Source of the DNA: Campylobacter canadensis
GTDB lineage: Bacteria; Campylobacterota; Campylobacteria; Campylobacterales; Campylobacteraceae
Assembly (NCBI RefSeq): GCF_013177655.1
Contig: NZ_CP035946.1
Coordinates: 1,488,001 to 1,552,000 of the forward strand
Length of the DNA: 64,000 bases
Reading direction: 5' to 3'
Shown: piece after piece, positions 1-8,923 of the stretch
Position numbering within the stretch: position 1 is the first letter of the stretch
How the letters are laid out: every line of letters begins with the position of its first letter
Notes under the pieces: model-generated
Told to the model about the DNA's origin: nothing
Database searches by the model: none
The model's input: the letters and a program-made list of their open reading frames with translations, nothing else
Position numbers and translations under genes: made by a program

Positions 1-1
1 A

Positions 2-88
2 ACAAGAAATTCTCAATATCGTATGGAAAATAATAAACTAAGTTCTAAGATAAAAGAACTAGAAGCAAAAATTGAAAGCTTATTATAA
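2..88 (+). CDS. C-terminal end of an unidentified protein (partial)
   Basis: An open frame runs from the window edge to a TAA at 86-88 and encodes about 28 residues. The last part (KIKELEAKIESLL) is a short amphipathic, coiled-coil-like tail. The stop lies 9 nt before the apt start, so the gene probably heads the same operon. Too little is visible to name it. Confidence 0.5.
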   Translation, partial: TRNSQYRMENNKLSSKIKELEAKIESLL

Positions 89-97
89 GGATAAAAG

Positions 98-628
98 ATG
101 GATATAAAAAAAGCATTGAATGAAAAAATAAAAAGATACCCTAATTTTCCTAAAGAAGGTATTTTATTTGCAGATATTAGCACTTTATTAGCTGATGAAG
201 AAGGTTTTAAATTATTAAAAAACGATTTAAAAGAGCATTATAAAAATCATAATTTTGATTATTGTGTAGGGATTGAAAGCAGAGGTTTTATCTTTGCTAG
301 TATTTTTGCTAGTATCTTTGATATACCTTTAATTTTAATTAGAAAAAAGGGTAAATTACCAGGAGAATGCTACACACAAGAATACGAACTTGAATATGGT
401 TTTGATTATTTACAAATAAAAAAAGATGTTTTTTCAAACAAAAAAGCAAATGTTTTATTTATGGACGACTTACTTGCAACAGGCGGCACAGCAAATGCAG
501 CAATAAAACTACTAAAACAAGCAGGTGCAAATAAAATAAGTGCTTATTTTTTATTAGATATAAACTTAAATGGACTTAATAAAATCAAAAATGAGTGCGA
601 AGAAGTTTATTGTGTTTTAAAGGATTAA
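98..628 (+). CDS. apt: Adenine phosphoribosyltransferase
   Basis: The cytosolic purine-salvage enzyme converts adenine and PRPP to AMP and pyrophosphate. At 176 aa it has normal length for the family. The PRPP-binding signature VLFMDDLLATGGTA lies near residues 139-152, and the N-terminal YPNFPKEGILFADIS stretch is typical of bacterial Apt. The start follows an AAGG ribosome-binding site 7 nt upstream. It heads the visible tight cluster apt-dedA-pepA-ychF, the same order as in C. jejuni as I recall it, so co-transcription is likely. Confidence 0.95.
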   Translation: MDIKKALNEKIKRYPNFPKEGILFADISTLLADEEGFKLLKNDLKEHYKNHNFDYCVGIESRGFIFASIFASIFDIPLILIRKKGKLPGECYTQEYELEYGFDYLQIKKDVFSNKKANVLFMDDLLATGGTANAAIKLLKQAGANKISAYFLLDINLNGLNKIKNECEEVYCVLKD

Positions 629-629
629 A

Positions 630-1283
630 ATGGATATAATCATTAACTTTTTAACCGATTTTTTTGCAGACCCTGAAAACTTTCTTACGACCTTATTCTC
701 AGAAAAAATAATTCTAGCTTCAATAATTATATTTTTATGGTGTATGCTTGAAGGAGAAAGTGCTTTAATTTTAGCTGGTTTAGCAGCTCATGGCGGACAT
801 ATTCATATAGTTTTAATAACATTTATTGCAGGTTGTGGCGGATTTATTGGAGATCAGATTTATTTTTATATTGGAAGGTATTCTAAAAATTATATTAGAA
901 AAAAACTCTCAAAGCAAAAAAGAAAATTTGCTATCGCTCAACTTTTATTACAAAAATATGGATGGCCAATAATCTTTATTCAAAGATATATGTATGGTTT
1001 TAGAACAATTATTCCTATGAGCATTGGTTTAACAGGTTATAGTTCAAAAAAATTTGCTCTTATTAATTTTATAAGCGCTCAAGTTTGGGCAGCAATTACA
1101 ATTACCTTAGCTTATATTTTTGGAAATGAAATTTGGATTATTATAAATTGGGCAGCAGAACATTGGTATTTAGCAATAATTATAATTGTATTATTTTTAA
1201 GCAGTATAATTTATGCTTTTAAAAAACTAGAAAACAGATTATTAAGAAAAGAAAGGAAAGAAAAAAATGAAAGTAGAATTTAA
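630..1283 (+). CDS. DedA family inner-membrane protein
   Basis: This 217-aa polytopic protein belongs to the DedA/SNARE-associated (VTT) family, whose members act in membrane homeostasis and probably lipid-carrier (undecaprenyl phosphate) translocation. The hallmark regions are visible: a glutamate-bearing first segment (CMLEGESALILAGL), GCGGFIGDQIYFYIGRYS, and the re-entrant RYMYGFRTIIPMSIGLTGYS. About four to five hydrophobic helices follow, then a basic tail (RKERKEK). It starts 1 nt after the apt stop and overlaps pepA by 17 nt, so it is translationally coupled to both. The exact substrate cannot be read from the sequence. Confidence 0.88.
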   Translation: MDIIINFLTDFFADPENFLTTLFSEKIILASIIIFLWCMLEGESALILAGLAAHGGHIHIVLITFIAGCGGFIGDQIYFYIGRYSKNYIRKKLSKQKRKFAIAQLLLQKYGWPIIFIQRYMYGFRTIIPMSIGLTGYSSKKFALINFISAQVWAAITITLAYIFGNEIWIIINWAAEHWYLAIIIIVLFLSSIIYAFKKLENRLLRKERKEKNESRI

Positions 1284-2676
1284 TAAAAAAGCAGATTTTG
1301 AAATAATATTTTTAAACGATGAAATCAAAAAAGAAAAAAAAGATTTTTTTAAACTAATGCAATATGAGCATAAAGGAACTTGCCTTGATATTGCAAATTC
1401 AAAACTTTATTTAGCTCTAAGTCCTAAATTAACTTACGCAGCTCTTACAAGCACGATAGCTCAAGCTATAAAGCAAATAAGATACTTAAATATAAAATCA
1501 GTAAAAATTGATTATATAAATATTGATTGCCATTTTAACAGTGTTTATTCTATTATTTATGGTGCAATCAGTGCTTTATATGAGTTTAATAAATATCAAA
1601 AAGAAAAGAAAAAAATAAATATTGAAAAAATCATTCTTAATACACAAGAAGATGAAGATAAAAAAGAAGGAGCAAATCTTGCTTTAATACTAGCTGATTC
1701 AAGTGCTTATGTAAAAGATATTGTAAATGAAATTCCAAGCACTTACACCCAAGAAAGCTTTGAAGAAGATGCTAAAAAACTTGCAAAAGAAAATAATTTA
1801 GAACTTAAAGTTTATAAAGACGATTATCTTAAAAAAGAAAATATGAATGCCTTTTTAGCAGTTAATCGTGCAAGTGCTTATGAAGCAAGATTAATTCATT
1901 TAACCTATAAGCCAAAAAAAGCTCTTAAAAAAATAGTTTATGTTGGAAAGGGCTTAGTTTATGATACAGGCGGACTTAGCTTAAAACCAGCTGATTATAT
2001 GCTAACAATGAAATCAGATAAAAGCGGTGCAGCTGCTGTTTTAGGAATTATTAAAGCAGCAAGCCAACTAAAATTACCTTTTGAAATTCACGCTATCATC
2101 GGAGCTGCACAAAATTGCATAAGTGAAAAAGCTTATATGCCTGATGATGTAATTATTAGCCGTGAGGGAGTAAGTATTGAAGTAAGAAATACTGATGCTG
2201 AAGGTCGCTTAGTTTTAGCTGATTGTCTAAGTTATGCGCAAGATTTAAAACCTGATTATTTAATAGATTTAGCAACCTTAACAGGAGCTTGTGTTGTAGG
2301 GCTTGGAGAATACACAAGTGCTATTATGGGCTATAATGAAGATTTACAAAATGAATTTTATGCTCATTCAAAAAGAAGTGGAGAATATGCTTGCATTTTA
2401 CATTTTAACCCGCATTTAGCAAGTTTAATCAAGAGTAAAATAGCAGATATTTCAAACACCTCATCATCAAGATACGGTGGAGCAATAACAGCTGGATTAT
2501 TCTTAGGAGAATTTATTAAAGAAGAATATAAAGATAAATGGCTGCATTTAGATATTGCAGGACCTGCTTATGTTGAAAAAGACTGGGGAGAGAATTCTTA
2601 TGGAGCTGGTGCTGCAGGGCTTAGAATGTGTATAATTGATTTATTAAACATTAAAAGAAAAATGGAGAAAAAATAA
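1267..2676 (+). CDS. pepA: Leucyl aminopeptidase (peptidase M17)
   Basis: A 469-aa cytosolic aminopeptidase that releases N-terminal residues from peptides with two metal ions. The M17 catalytic half is clear: VGKGLVYDTGGLSLKP and MKSDKSGAAAVLG supply metal ligands and the active-site lysine, and NTDAEGRL is the family signature with further metal ligands. The N-terminal 150 residues are the less conserved regulatory domain. The ATG at 1267 has a GGAAAG ribosome-binding site and lies inside the dedA end; the stop overlaps the ychF start by one base (TAATG). Confidence 0.95.
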   Translation: MKVEFNKKADFEIIFLNDEIKKEKKDFFKLMQYEHKGTCLDIANSKLYLALSPKLTYAALTSTIAQAIKQIRYLNIKSVKIDYINIDCHFNSVYSIIYGAISALYEFNKYQKEKKKINIEKIILNTQEDEDKKEGANLALILADSSAYVKDIVNEIPSTYTQESFEEDAKKLAKENNLELKVYKDDYLKKENMNAFLAVNRASAYEARLIHLTYKPKKALKKIVYVGKGLVYDTGGLSLKPADYMLTMKSDKSGAAAVLGIIKAASQLKLPFEIHAIIGAAQNCISEKAYMPDDVIISREGVSIEVRNTDAEGRLVLADCLSYAQDLKPDYLIDLATLTGACVVGLGEYTSAIMGYNEDLQNEFYAHSKRSGEYACILHFNPHLASLIKSKIADISNTSSSRYGGAITAGLFLGEFIKEEYKDKWLHLDIAGPAYVEKDWGENSYGAGAAGLRMCIIDLLNIKRKMEKK

Positions 2677-3779
2677 TGGGACTTAGTGTAGGAATTGTTG
2701 GATTACCTAATGTTGGCAAAAGTACAACCTTTAATGCACTTACAAAAACGCAAAATGCACAAGCTGCAAACTACGCATTTTGCACCATTGAACCAAATAA
2801 GGCTAGTGTAAATGTGCCTGATGTAAGACTAAATGAATTAGCTAAAATTGTAAAGCCTGAAAGAATTATGTATTCTAGTGTTGATTTTGTTGATATTGCA
2901 GGGCTTGTAAAAGGAGCTAGTAAAGGAGAAGGTTTAGGAAATAAATTCCTTGCAAATATTAGAGAATGTGATTTAATTTTACACATTATAAGATGTTTTG
3001 ATGATGATAATATAATTCATGTAGAAAACAGTGTAAATCCAATAAGAGATATTGAAATTATAAATCTTGAATTAATCTTAGCTGATATAGAGCAACTTAC
3101 TAAGAAAAAAGATAAATTAGCAAAAGAAGCAAAAGCAAATGTAAAAGGTGCAAAAGAAAGCTTACAAATGCTTGAAGATTTGCTTATTCATCTTGAAGAA
3201 GGCAAATTAGCAAGTGAATTTGCAAATAAAGATTCAAATGAATTTATAGCTTTAAATAAAGAATTAAGACTGCTTAGTGCTAAAGAAGTAATTTATGGTG
3301 TAAATGTAAGTGAAGATGAGCTAACAAGCGATAATGAATATGTAAAGCAAGTAAGAGAATATGCAAATAAAAGCAATCACTTAGTGCTAAAATTATGCGC
3401 TAAGCTTGAAGAAGACTTAATTGATATGCCAAGCGACGAAGCTAATGAGTTTTTAAAAGAATTAGGTGTTGAAGAAAGCGGACTTGATGCTATAATTAAA
3501 GCATCTTTTGCAAAATTAAACCTAATTTCATATTTTACCGCTGGTGTGCTAGAAGTACGCTCTTGGACTATTCATAAAGGTGATAAAGCCCCTCGTGCTG
3601 CTAGTGTTATTCATAATGATTTTGAAAAAGGTTTTATTAAAGCAGAAGTTATTAGCTATGAAGACTACATTAATTGCGGTGGTGAGAGTAAGGCTAAAGA
3701 AGCAGGAAAATTACGCCTTGAAGGCAAAGATTATGTAGTTCAAGATGGTGATGTAATGCATTTTAGATTTAATGTTTAA
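2676..3779 (+). CDS. ychF: Redox-regulated ATPase/GTPase YchF (Obg family)
   Basis: A 367-aa P-loop protein of the OLA1/YchF branch of Obg-like NTPases, which bind ribosomes and prefer ATP. The P-loop GLPNVGKST starts at residue 9 and DIAGLVKGASKGEGLGNKFL carries the G3 region. A coiled-coil insert lies at about 130-190. The C-terminal TGS domain, with SWTIHKGDKAPRAA and DYVVQDGDVMHFRFNV, ends the protein as in all YchF. It starts on the pepA stop and completes the operon block. Confidence 0.95.
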   Translation: MGLSVGIVGLPNVGKSTTFNALTKTQNAQAANYAFCTIEPNKASVNVPDVRLNELAKIVKPERIMYSSVDFVDIAGLVKGASKGEGLGNKFLANIRECDLILHIIRCFDDDNIIHVENSVNPIRDIEIINLELILADIEQLTKKKDKLAKEAKANVKGAKESLQMLEDLLIHLEEGKLASEFANKDSNEFIALNKELRLLSAKEVIYGVNVSEDELTSDNEYVKQVREYANKSNHLVLKLCAKLEEDLIDMPSDEANEFLKELGVEESGLDAIIKASFAKLNLISYFTAGVLEVRSWTIHKGDKAPRAASVIHNDFEKGFIKAEVISYEDYINCGGESKAKEAGKLRLEGKDYVVQDGDVMHFRFNV

Positions 3780-3790
3780 AAAGAGAATTT

Positions 3791-4615
3791 ATGCAAGTAA
3801 AAAAAATAATTCTTTTTTATAAACAAAGTCTAGAAGATAGCCCTTATTTAAAACTAATTTGTGAAATTTTAAAAAGTGAAAAAATTGATTATATTTTGCA
3901 AAAAAACACAAATACAATACAAAAATTTGACCTAGAAAACATAGATTTAGTAATTTCTGTAGGCGGAGATGGCAATTTAATCTCTGCTTGTAGAATGCTT
4001 GCTAAAACAAATATACCTGTTTTAGGAGTTCATTGTGGTAATTTAGGCTTTTTAACCGAGGTTGAACTTTGTAATTTAAAAGATTTTTTACTTGATATAA
4101 AAAATAATAATTATAAAATTGAAAGACCATTTTTATTAAGTATTTTTATTTATTTAAACAATGGGCAAGTAATACAAAGATATGCTTTTAATGATGCTGT
4201 ACTAAATAGAGAAGAGCATTTATTATTGGCTGATATTAAAGCAAGTTTTAAGGATAAAATTTTTAATTCTTATCACGCTGATGGTTTAATTATTAGCACG
4301 CCAGCTGGTTCAACTGCTTATAATCTTAGTGCTGGTGGTGGGATAATTTATCCGCAAAGTAGAGTTTTTAGCCTAACTCCAATTTGTTCGCATTCTCTAA
4401 CCCAAAGACCAATAATTTTACCAAAAAGTTTTTTTATAGAATTAAGCAGCAAAAACTGCTCTTTAAGTATTGATGGGCAAGAACTTTTTAAGGCTAATGA
4501 ATTTTATAAAATATCTTGTGGCTTAAGCAAAACAAGAGCGAATATATTAAGAGCAAAAAACCGTTCTTATTTTCAAGTTTTAAAAGATAAGCTAAATTGG
4601 GGTGAAAATGATTGA
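3791..4615 (+). CDS. nadK: NAD kinase
   Basis: This enzyme phosphorylates NAD+ to NADP+ in the cytosol. At 274 aa it matches bacterial NadK length. The diagnostic GGDG motif sits in SVGGDGNLI near residue 58, followed by GVHCGNLGFLTE, and the substrate-binding segment DGLIISTPAGSTAYNLSAGG is complete. It begins 11 nt after ychF and overlaps recN by 8 nt, an arrangement (nadK-recN) common in Campylobacterota. Confidence 0.95.
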   Translation: MQVKKIILFYKQSLEDSPYLKLICEILKSEKIDYILQKNTNTIQKFDLENIDLVISVGGDGNLISACRMLAKTNIPVLGVHCGNLGFLTEVELCNLKDFLLDIKNNNYKIERPFLLSIFIYLNNGQVIQRYAFNDAVLNREEHLLLADIKASFKDKIFNSYHADGLIISTPAGSTAYNLSAGGGIIYPQSRVFSLTPICSHSLTQRPIILPKSFFIELSSKNCSLSIDGQELFKANEFYKISCGLSKTRANILRAKNRSYFQVLKDKLNWGEND

Positions 4616-6125
4616 AAGAATTTATTTTAAAGATAATTTAAGCTTTAAGAATTTAAGTTTAGAATTTAAAAATGGCCTAGTGTGCTTTAGCGGAGTTAGC
4701 GGAGCTGGAAAAAGTGTGATTTTTAAAAGTATTTTAGCAGCCTTTGCAATGGCAGAAAGCAATGCTGCTTTACTAGAAGTAAGCGTAAATGATAAATTAA
4801 ATAGTGATTTAATAGATAGTGATGAAATAAATGTTTTTAGAGTAAAAAAAGATAAACAAACAAGGTATTTTATCAACGAACAAGCAGTTAGCAAAAAACT
4901 AATTAATGAAATTTTGGCCAATAAAATTCGCTATTTAAGTGCGAGAAATTATGATGATTTTGAGCCTAATTATTTACTTGCATTATTAGACAAATCAATA
5001 GCAATTAAAGATAGTGAATTTAATAAAATATTAAATGAATTTAAAGAAGATTTTTCAAAATTAAACGAGCTAGAAAATAAACTAAAGCAATTAAGCGAAG
5101 ATGAAGATAAAATAAATGACTTAAGAGACTTTTTAAAATTTGAAATTGAAAAAATAAAAAAAATAAATCCAAAAGAAAACGAATATGATGAACTACTAGC
5201 CATTAAAAGCAAATTATCAAAACAAGATAAAATAAGTAATATCCTAGAGCAGTGTCAAGGAATTTTACACTATGAAAATAAGGTAAATGAGCTTTTAAAA
5301 TTACTTGATATTGATAATGAATTTTTTCAAAATACAATGTATGAATTAAATAACATTTTTTATGAAGCAGAGCAAATTAATGATGAATATGATATTGAAT
5401 ATATTTTAAATAGATTAGAAGAATTAAATTATATTATCAAAAAATACTCAAGTATAGAAAATGCAAAAGAAGTACTAGCAAAAAAACAAGAAGAACTACA
5501 AGAATATGAAAATATAGAAGAAAATATAGCCTTATTAAAAAGCCAAATAAAGCTAATAAAAGAAAGTTTAAATACCCTTGCTAATTATTTACACGATAAA
5601 AGAAGTAAAGAATTAATTTTAATAGAAAAAGAAATAAACGATATCTTAAAGGATTTATTTTTAGAAAGCCTAAAATTAAACCTTACAAAATGTACTTTAA
5701 ATAGCACTGGTTTAAGCCTTTTAAATATTGATTTAAAAGGTGCTGGCTTTAAAGAAGTTAGCTCAGGGGAGTTAAATAGATTAAGGCTTGCATTTTTATG
5801 CGTATTTGCTAATAGATTAAGCGAATTTAATGGTATTTTGTTTTTAGATGAAATTGATGCAAATTTAAGCGGTAAAGAAGCAGCAAGCATAGCAAATGTC
5901 TTGCAAAAACTTGCTAATAATTTTCAAATTTTTGCAATTACTCATATGCCATATATTTGCGCTAAGGCTAATCAGCATATTTTAGTTAGCAAAATAAACG
6001 ATGAAAGTTCTGCAAAAAGCATTCAAGGCGAAGAAGTGCAAAAAGAATTAGCTAGAATGATAAGTGATGGAAGTTTAGATAAAGCCGCCTTAGAATTTGT
6101 AAAAAATCTCTTAGAAAAAAAGTAA
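4608..6125 (+). CDS. recN: DNA repair protein RecN
   Basis: RecN is an SMC-like ATPase that acts early in double-strand-break repair. The 505-aa product has Walker A (GVSGAGKS) near residue 31, a long central coiled coil (about 130-330, rich in E, K, L and I), the ABC signature region (SSGELNRLRLAF) and Walker B (ILFLDEIDANLSG). I chose the ATG at 4608, inside the nadK end, rather than the in-frame GTG two codons earlier, because MIERIYFKD matches the usual RecN start and GGGG lies just upstream. It is shorter than E. coli RecN, as is normal in this group. Confidence 0.92.
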   Translation: MIERIYFKDNLSFKNLSLEFKNGLVCFSGVSGAGKSVIFKSILAAFAMAESNAALLEVSVNDKLNSDLIDSDEINVFRVKKDKQTRYFINEQAVSKKLINEILANKIRYLSARNYDDFEPNYLLALLDKSIAIKDSEFNKILNEFKEDFSKLNELENKLKQLSEDEDKINDLRDFLKFEIEKIKKINPKENEYDELLAIKSKLSKQDKISNILEQCQGILHYENKVNELLKLLDIDNEFFQNTMYELNNIFYEAEQINDEYDIEYILNRLEELNYIIKKYSSIENAKEVLAKKQEELQEYENIEENIALLKSQIKLIKESLNTLANYLHDKRSKELILIEKEINDILKDLFLESLKLNLTKCTLNSTGLSLLNIDLKGAGFKEVSSGELNRLRLAFLCVFANRLSEFNGILFLDEIDANLSGKEAASIANVLQKLANNFQIFAITHMPYICAKANQHILVSKINDESSAKSIQGEEVQKELARMISDGSLDKAALEFVKNLLEKK

Positions 6126-6169
6126 ATTTGTAACATTTTTAAACATTTTTTCATAAAAATGGTAAAAAT

Positions 6170-6175
6170 TATAAT
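6170..6175 (+). promoter_or_regulatory. -10 box of the amidotransferase/permease operon
   Basis: TATAAT preceded by a long A/T-rich stretch in the 108-nt gap after recN. No clear -35 is seen, which is normal for Campylobacter sigma-70 promoters. It lies 58 nt before the ATG at 6234. Confidence 0.55.
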
Positions 6176-6233
6176 ATTTTGCAAAAAAATCCATTACAAT
6201 ATTTAGCTTATTAAAATCGCAAAAGGGGTGAAG

Positions 6234-6953
6234 ATGAAAAAACCAATAATAGCAATAAGCTCTAATATTTTAAAAGATAGTAGCGGCAACTTTGCAGGTT
6301 ATGAAAGAACTTATATTAATAGTGATTATATTTCGTCAATAGAAAAAAACAATGCCTGTGCAATTATTCTTCCAATAGTTGATGATGAAGAAAGCATAAA
6401 AACCCAAATTAGCATAGCTGATGCTTTAATTTTATCAGGCGGGTATGATGTAAATCCAAAATTCTACAATGAAGAAGCAAGTAAAAATCTAGGTCAAATA
6501 TGTACAAAAAGAGATGAGTATGAATTAAAATTAATAAAATATGCCATCTTAAAAAATATACCTATTTTAGGTATTTGCAGGGGGTTGCAAATTTTAAATG
6601 TTTATTTTGGCGGTACTCTTTATCAAGATATAAATTCCCTTGAAAACACCATAAAGCATTCTCAAGATAAAGACCCAAAAGAAGAAATTCATAGTGTAAA
6701 ATTAAGCTCAAAACTACTAGAAATTTTTGGACAAGATGAAATTATGGTAAATTCATTCCATCATCAAGCAATCAAAGAACTAGCTAGCAATTTTGAAGTA
6801 TGCGCTCTAGCAAAAGATAATATTATTGAAGGGGTTTTTAGCAAAGAGCATGATTTTATTTTAGCCCTTCAATGGCACCCTGAAATGTTGCATGAAAGCA
6901 ATATTAATATGAATAAAATTTTTCAAACATTAATACAAAAGGCAAAAAAATGA
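6234..6953 (+). CDS. Class I glutamine amidotransferase-like hydrolase (peptidase C26, PuuD-like)
   Basis: A 239-aa cytosolic hydrolase of the gamma-glutamyl-GABA hydrolase family, which cleaves gamma-glutamyl amides of amines or amino acids. The nucleophile elbow GICRGLQ supplies Cys, LQWHPE supplies His and Glu, and SGGYDVNP is the usual loop. The ATG at 6234 follows AAAAGGGG; an in-frame GTG at 6228 overlaps that site and is less likely. The next gene, an amino-acid permease, overlaps by ATGA, suggesting uptake followed by hydrolysis of a gamma-glutamyl compound or amino-acid derivative. The substrate is inferred only from the family. Confidence 0.85.
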   Translation: MKKPIIAISSNILKDSSGNFAGYERTYINSDYISSIEKNNACAIILPIVDDEESIKTQISIADALILSGGYDVNPKFYNEEASKNLGQICTKRDEYELKLIKYAILKNIPILGICRGLQILNVYFGGTLYQDINSLENTIKHSQDKDPKEEIHSVKLSSKLLEIFGQDEIMVNSFHHQAIKELASNFEVCALAKDNIIEGVFSKEHDFILALQWHPEMLHESNINMNKIFQTLIQKAKK

Positions 6954-8338
6954 GTAATGAAAATGCAAAAAAATTAGGATTTTTTTCTATTGTTTTACTA
7001 ACAATAAATTCAATTATTGGTTCAGGAATTTTTCTTTCTCCTTCAGCTGTTGTTTTAAGCTCTGGAAAATACGCTCCTGTTGTTTATTTTGCTGCTGCTA
7101 TTTTTGCTGCTATACTTGCAATTAGTTTTGCTAGTGCTGCAAAATATGTAAATAAAGCAGGTGCAGCTTACGCTTATGCAAAGGCTGCTTTTGGTGCTAA
7201 TGTTGGCTTTTATGTTGGTATTACAAGATTTTTTGCAGCTGCTATTGCTTGGGGAGTTATGGCTACTGCTGTTGTAAAAACCGTACTAGGATTATTTATC
7301 GAGAAAAATTATTTAAATGAACATAATTTTTTTCTTGTAACTGTAGGTTTTTTAGTTTTAATGTTTGTTTTATTTTTAATAAATATAGCAGGCAGTAAAG
7401 TTTTTAAATTTATAAATAGCCTTTCAGCAATAGGTAAAATTTTAGCCTTAATAGTTACTATCGCAGTTGGTTTTATAGCTATAATGCTTGGAGCGCCTAA
7501 TCATTTTAATGATATTGAAAGCATTGTAAATCCTAAAACAAATGAATTATTAAAAATTGATATGGATGTAGAATTATTTGTTGGTGCGATGATTGCTGCT
7601 TTTTATGCTTTTACAGGTTTTGAATCAGTTGCTAGTGGTGCTAATGATATGCAAAAGCCTGAAAAAAATCTCCCAAAAGCAATACCACTTGCTATTTTAA
7701 TAGTAGCTTTTATTTATATTGGAATTATTTTAGTATGTTTAATGCTAAATCCAAAAGATTTAATACAATCAAATGAGACGGTGGTTTTAGTATCTGTTTT
7801 TGAAAATGAGCTTATTAAGCAAATTATTTTTTGGGGTTCTTTGGTTTCAATGTTTGGTATTAATGTTGCGGCTTCCTTTCACACGCCACGCATACTTGAA
7901 GCAATAGCTAATGAAAAACAAATTCCTGATTTTATCGCACAAAGAACTAGCAATAATTTCCCACTAATAGCCTTTGTAATTACAATATTTTTAGCTATTT
8001 TAATACCTATTTCTTTTGCTTATAATATCGTTAGTATTTTAATTATTAGCTCTATTTCTCGTTTTATTCAATTTTTATTAGTTCCACTTGGTGTAATTAT
8101 GTTTTATTATGGAAAAAATAAAGAAGAAATTATTAAAAGTGCTAAAAAGAATTTTGTTACTGATGTGCTAATTTCTATTTTATCTATTGCCTTATCTATA
8201 TTTTTACTAATAAAATTTAATTGGGTAAAACAATTTAGCATAGATAACTCAATTAACTACTACGCAATCATTTCTATGATGTTTGGATATGTATTTATGC
8301 CTGCATTGTTATTTTTTGTTAAAAATAAAAGGGAATAA
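6950..8338 (+). CDS. APC-superfamily amino-acid permease
   Basis: A 462-aa inner-membrane transporter with about 12 hydrophobic helices. The first helix carries the APC signature NSIIGSGIFLSPSAV (unwound GSG region), and TGFESVASGANDMQKPEKNLPKAIP is the typical helix 6-loop segment. It overlaps the upstream amidotransferase by 4 nt (ATGA), so the two are one unit. The partner suggests transport of glutamate-related or gamma-glutamyl compounds, but specificity cannot be read from sequence. Confidence 0.87.
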   Translation: MSNENAKKLGFFSIVLLTINSIIGSGIFLSPSAVVLSSGKYAPVVYFAAAIFAAILAISFASAAKYVNKAGAAYAYAKAAFGANVGFYVGITRFFAAAIAWGVMATAVVKTVLGLFIEKNYLNEHNFFLVTVGFLVLMFVLFLINIAGSKVFKFINSLSAIGKILALIVTIAVGFIAIMLGAPNHFNDIESIVNPKTNELLKIDMDVELFVGAMIAAFYAFTGFESVASGANDMQKPEKNLPKAIPLAILIVAFIYIGIILVCLMLNPKDLIQSNETVVLVSVFENELIKQIIFWGSLVSMFGINVAASFHTPRILEAIANEKQIPDFIAQRTSNNFPLIAFVITIFLAILIPISFAYNIVSILIISSISRFIQFLLVPLGVIMFYYGKNKEEIIKSAKKNFVTDVLISILSIALSIFLLIKFNWVKQFSIDNSINYYAIISMMFGYVFMPALLFFVKNKRE

Positions 8339-8369
8339 TTAACAAATTATTTACAAGAAGGAGTAAAAA

Positions 8370-8888
8370 ATGAAGCCAAGTAAAGAAGAGCTAATCGCTC
8401 AACAGCAAAAAAACCTCACAATAGCAGCTATTAAAGAAGCTGATAGACAACTTAATTCAAACAACCCTAGGATAAAAGCCAAAGGAGAAGTTAGGAATGT
8501 AAAAAAATTACTAGGCTTAAAAACACATCAAGAACTCTGTGATTTGTTAAAGCAAAAATATGGTTTTTCATTGCAAACAACAGCAATTGCAAGATGGATT
8601 ACTCGTGGTATGATTCCTAGCAAATATGTTGATATTTTTAATGAATTAATTGATGAAAAGCTAATTAAAGAGCAAATTAATAAATCAAGACATAATGCTA
8701 ATTTAACTTCTACTAGCTTTAATCAAGTAAATACACCAGTAAATACACAGGTTAATCAAGTTAATAATTTGCATTTTTGCTATGAAGATACATTTGAATT
8801 ATTAAAATACATAACCCCTGAAATTGAAAAAGATTTAAGAAATAAATTAATACAAATTAAGAATTTTTCTTTAGCTTTAAATAAATAA
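8370..8888 (+). CDS. CI-repressor-like helix-turn-helix protein of unknown role
   Basis: A 172-aa protein with a well-placed AGAAGGAG ribosome-binding site. Residues about 45-95 (LLGLKTHQELCDLL...AIARWITRGMIPSKYVDIF) match the pattern of the phage CI-repressor N-terminal HTH domain: a helix, a turn, a recognition helix containing W, then IPxKY. The remainder is polar, with Asn/Thr-rich VNTPVNTQVNQVNN repeats, and has no peptidase or oligomerisation domain that I recognise. It lies 31 nt after the permease. It may regulate that operon or be a prophage relic. No other phage gene is nearby. Confidence 0.6.
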   Translation: MKPSKEELIAQQQKNLTIAAIKEADRQLNSNNPRIKAKGEVRNVKKLLGLKTHQELCDLLKQKYGFSLQTTAIARWITRGMIPSKYVDIFNELIDEKLIKEQINKSRHNANLTSTSFNQVNTPVNTQVNQVNNLHFCYEDTFELLKYITPEIEKDLRNKLIQIKNFSLALNK

Positions 8889-8894
8889 ATCTGC

Positions 8895-8923
8895 AAGAAT
8901 TTTAAACTAAGTTTAAAATTCTT
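8895..8923. terminator. Bidirectional terminator-like hairpin between convergent genes
   Basis: Perfect 13-bp inverted repeat AAGAATTTTAAAC with the 3-nt loop TAA, between the HTH gene and convergent miaA. The miaA stop codon overlaps the right arm. Confidence 0.65.

Noticed and set aside
4970-5890. Ser/Leu-rich minus-strand frames opposite recN
   Set aside because: Antisense shadows of a lysine- and leucine-rich coiled-coil gene.
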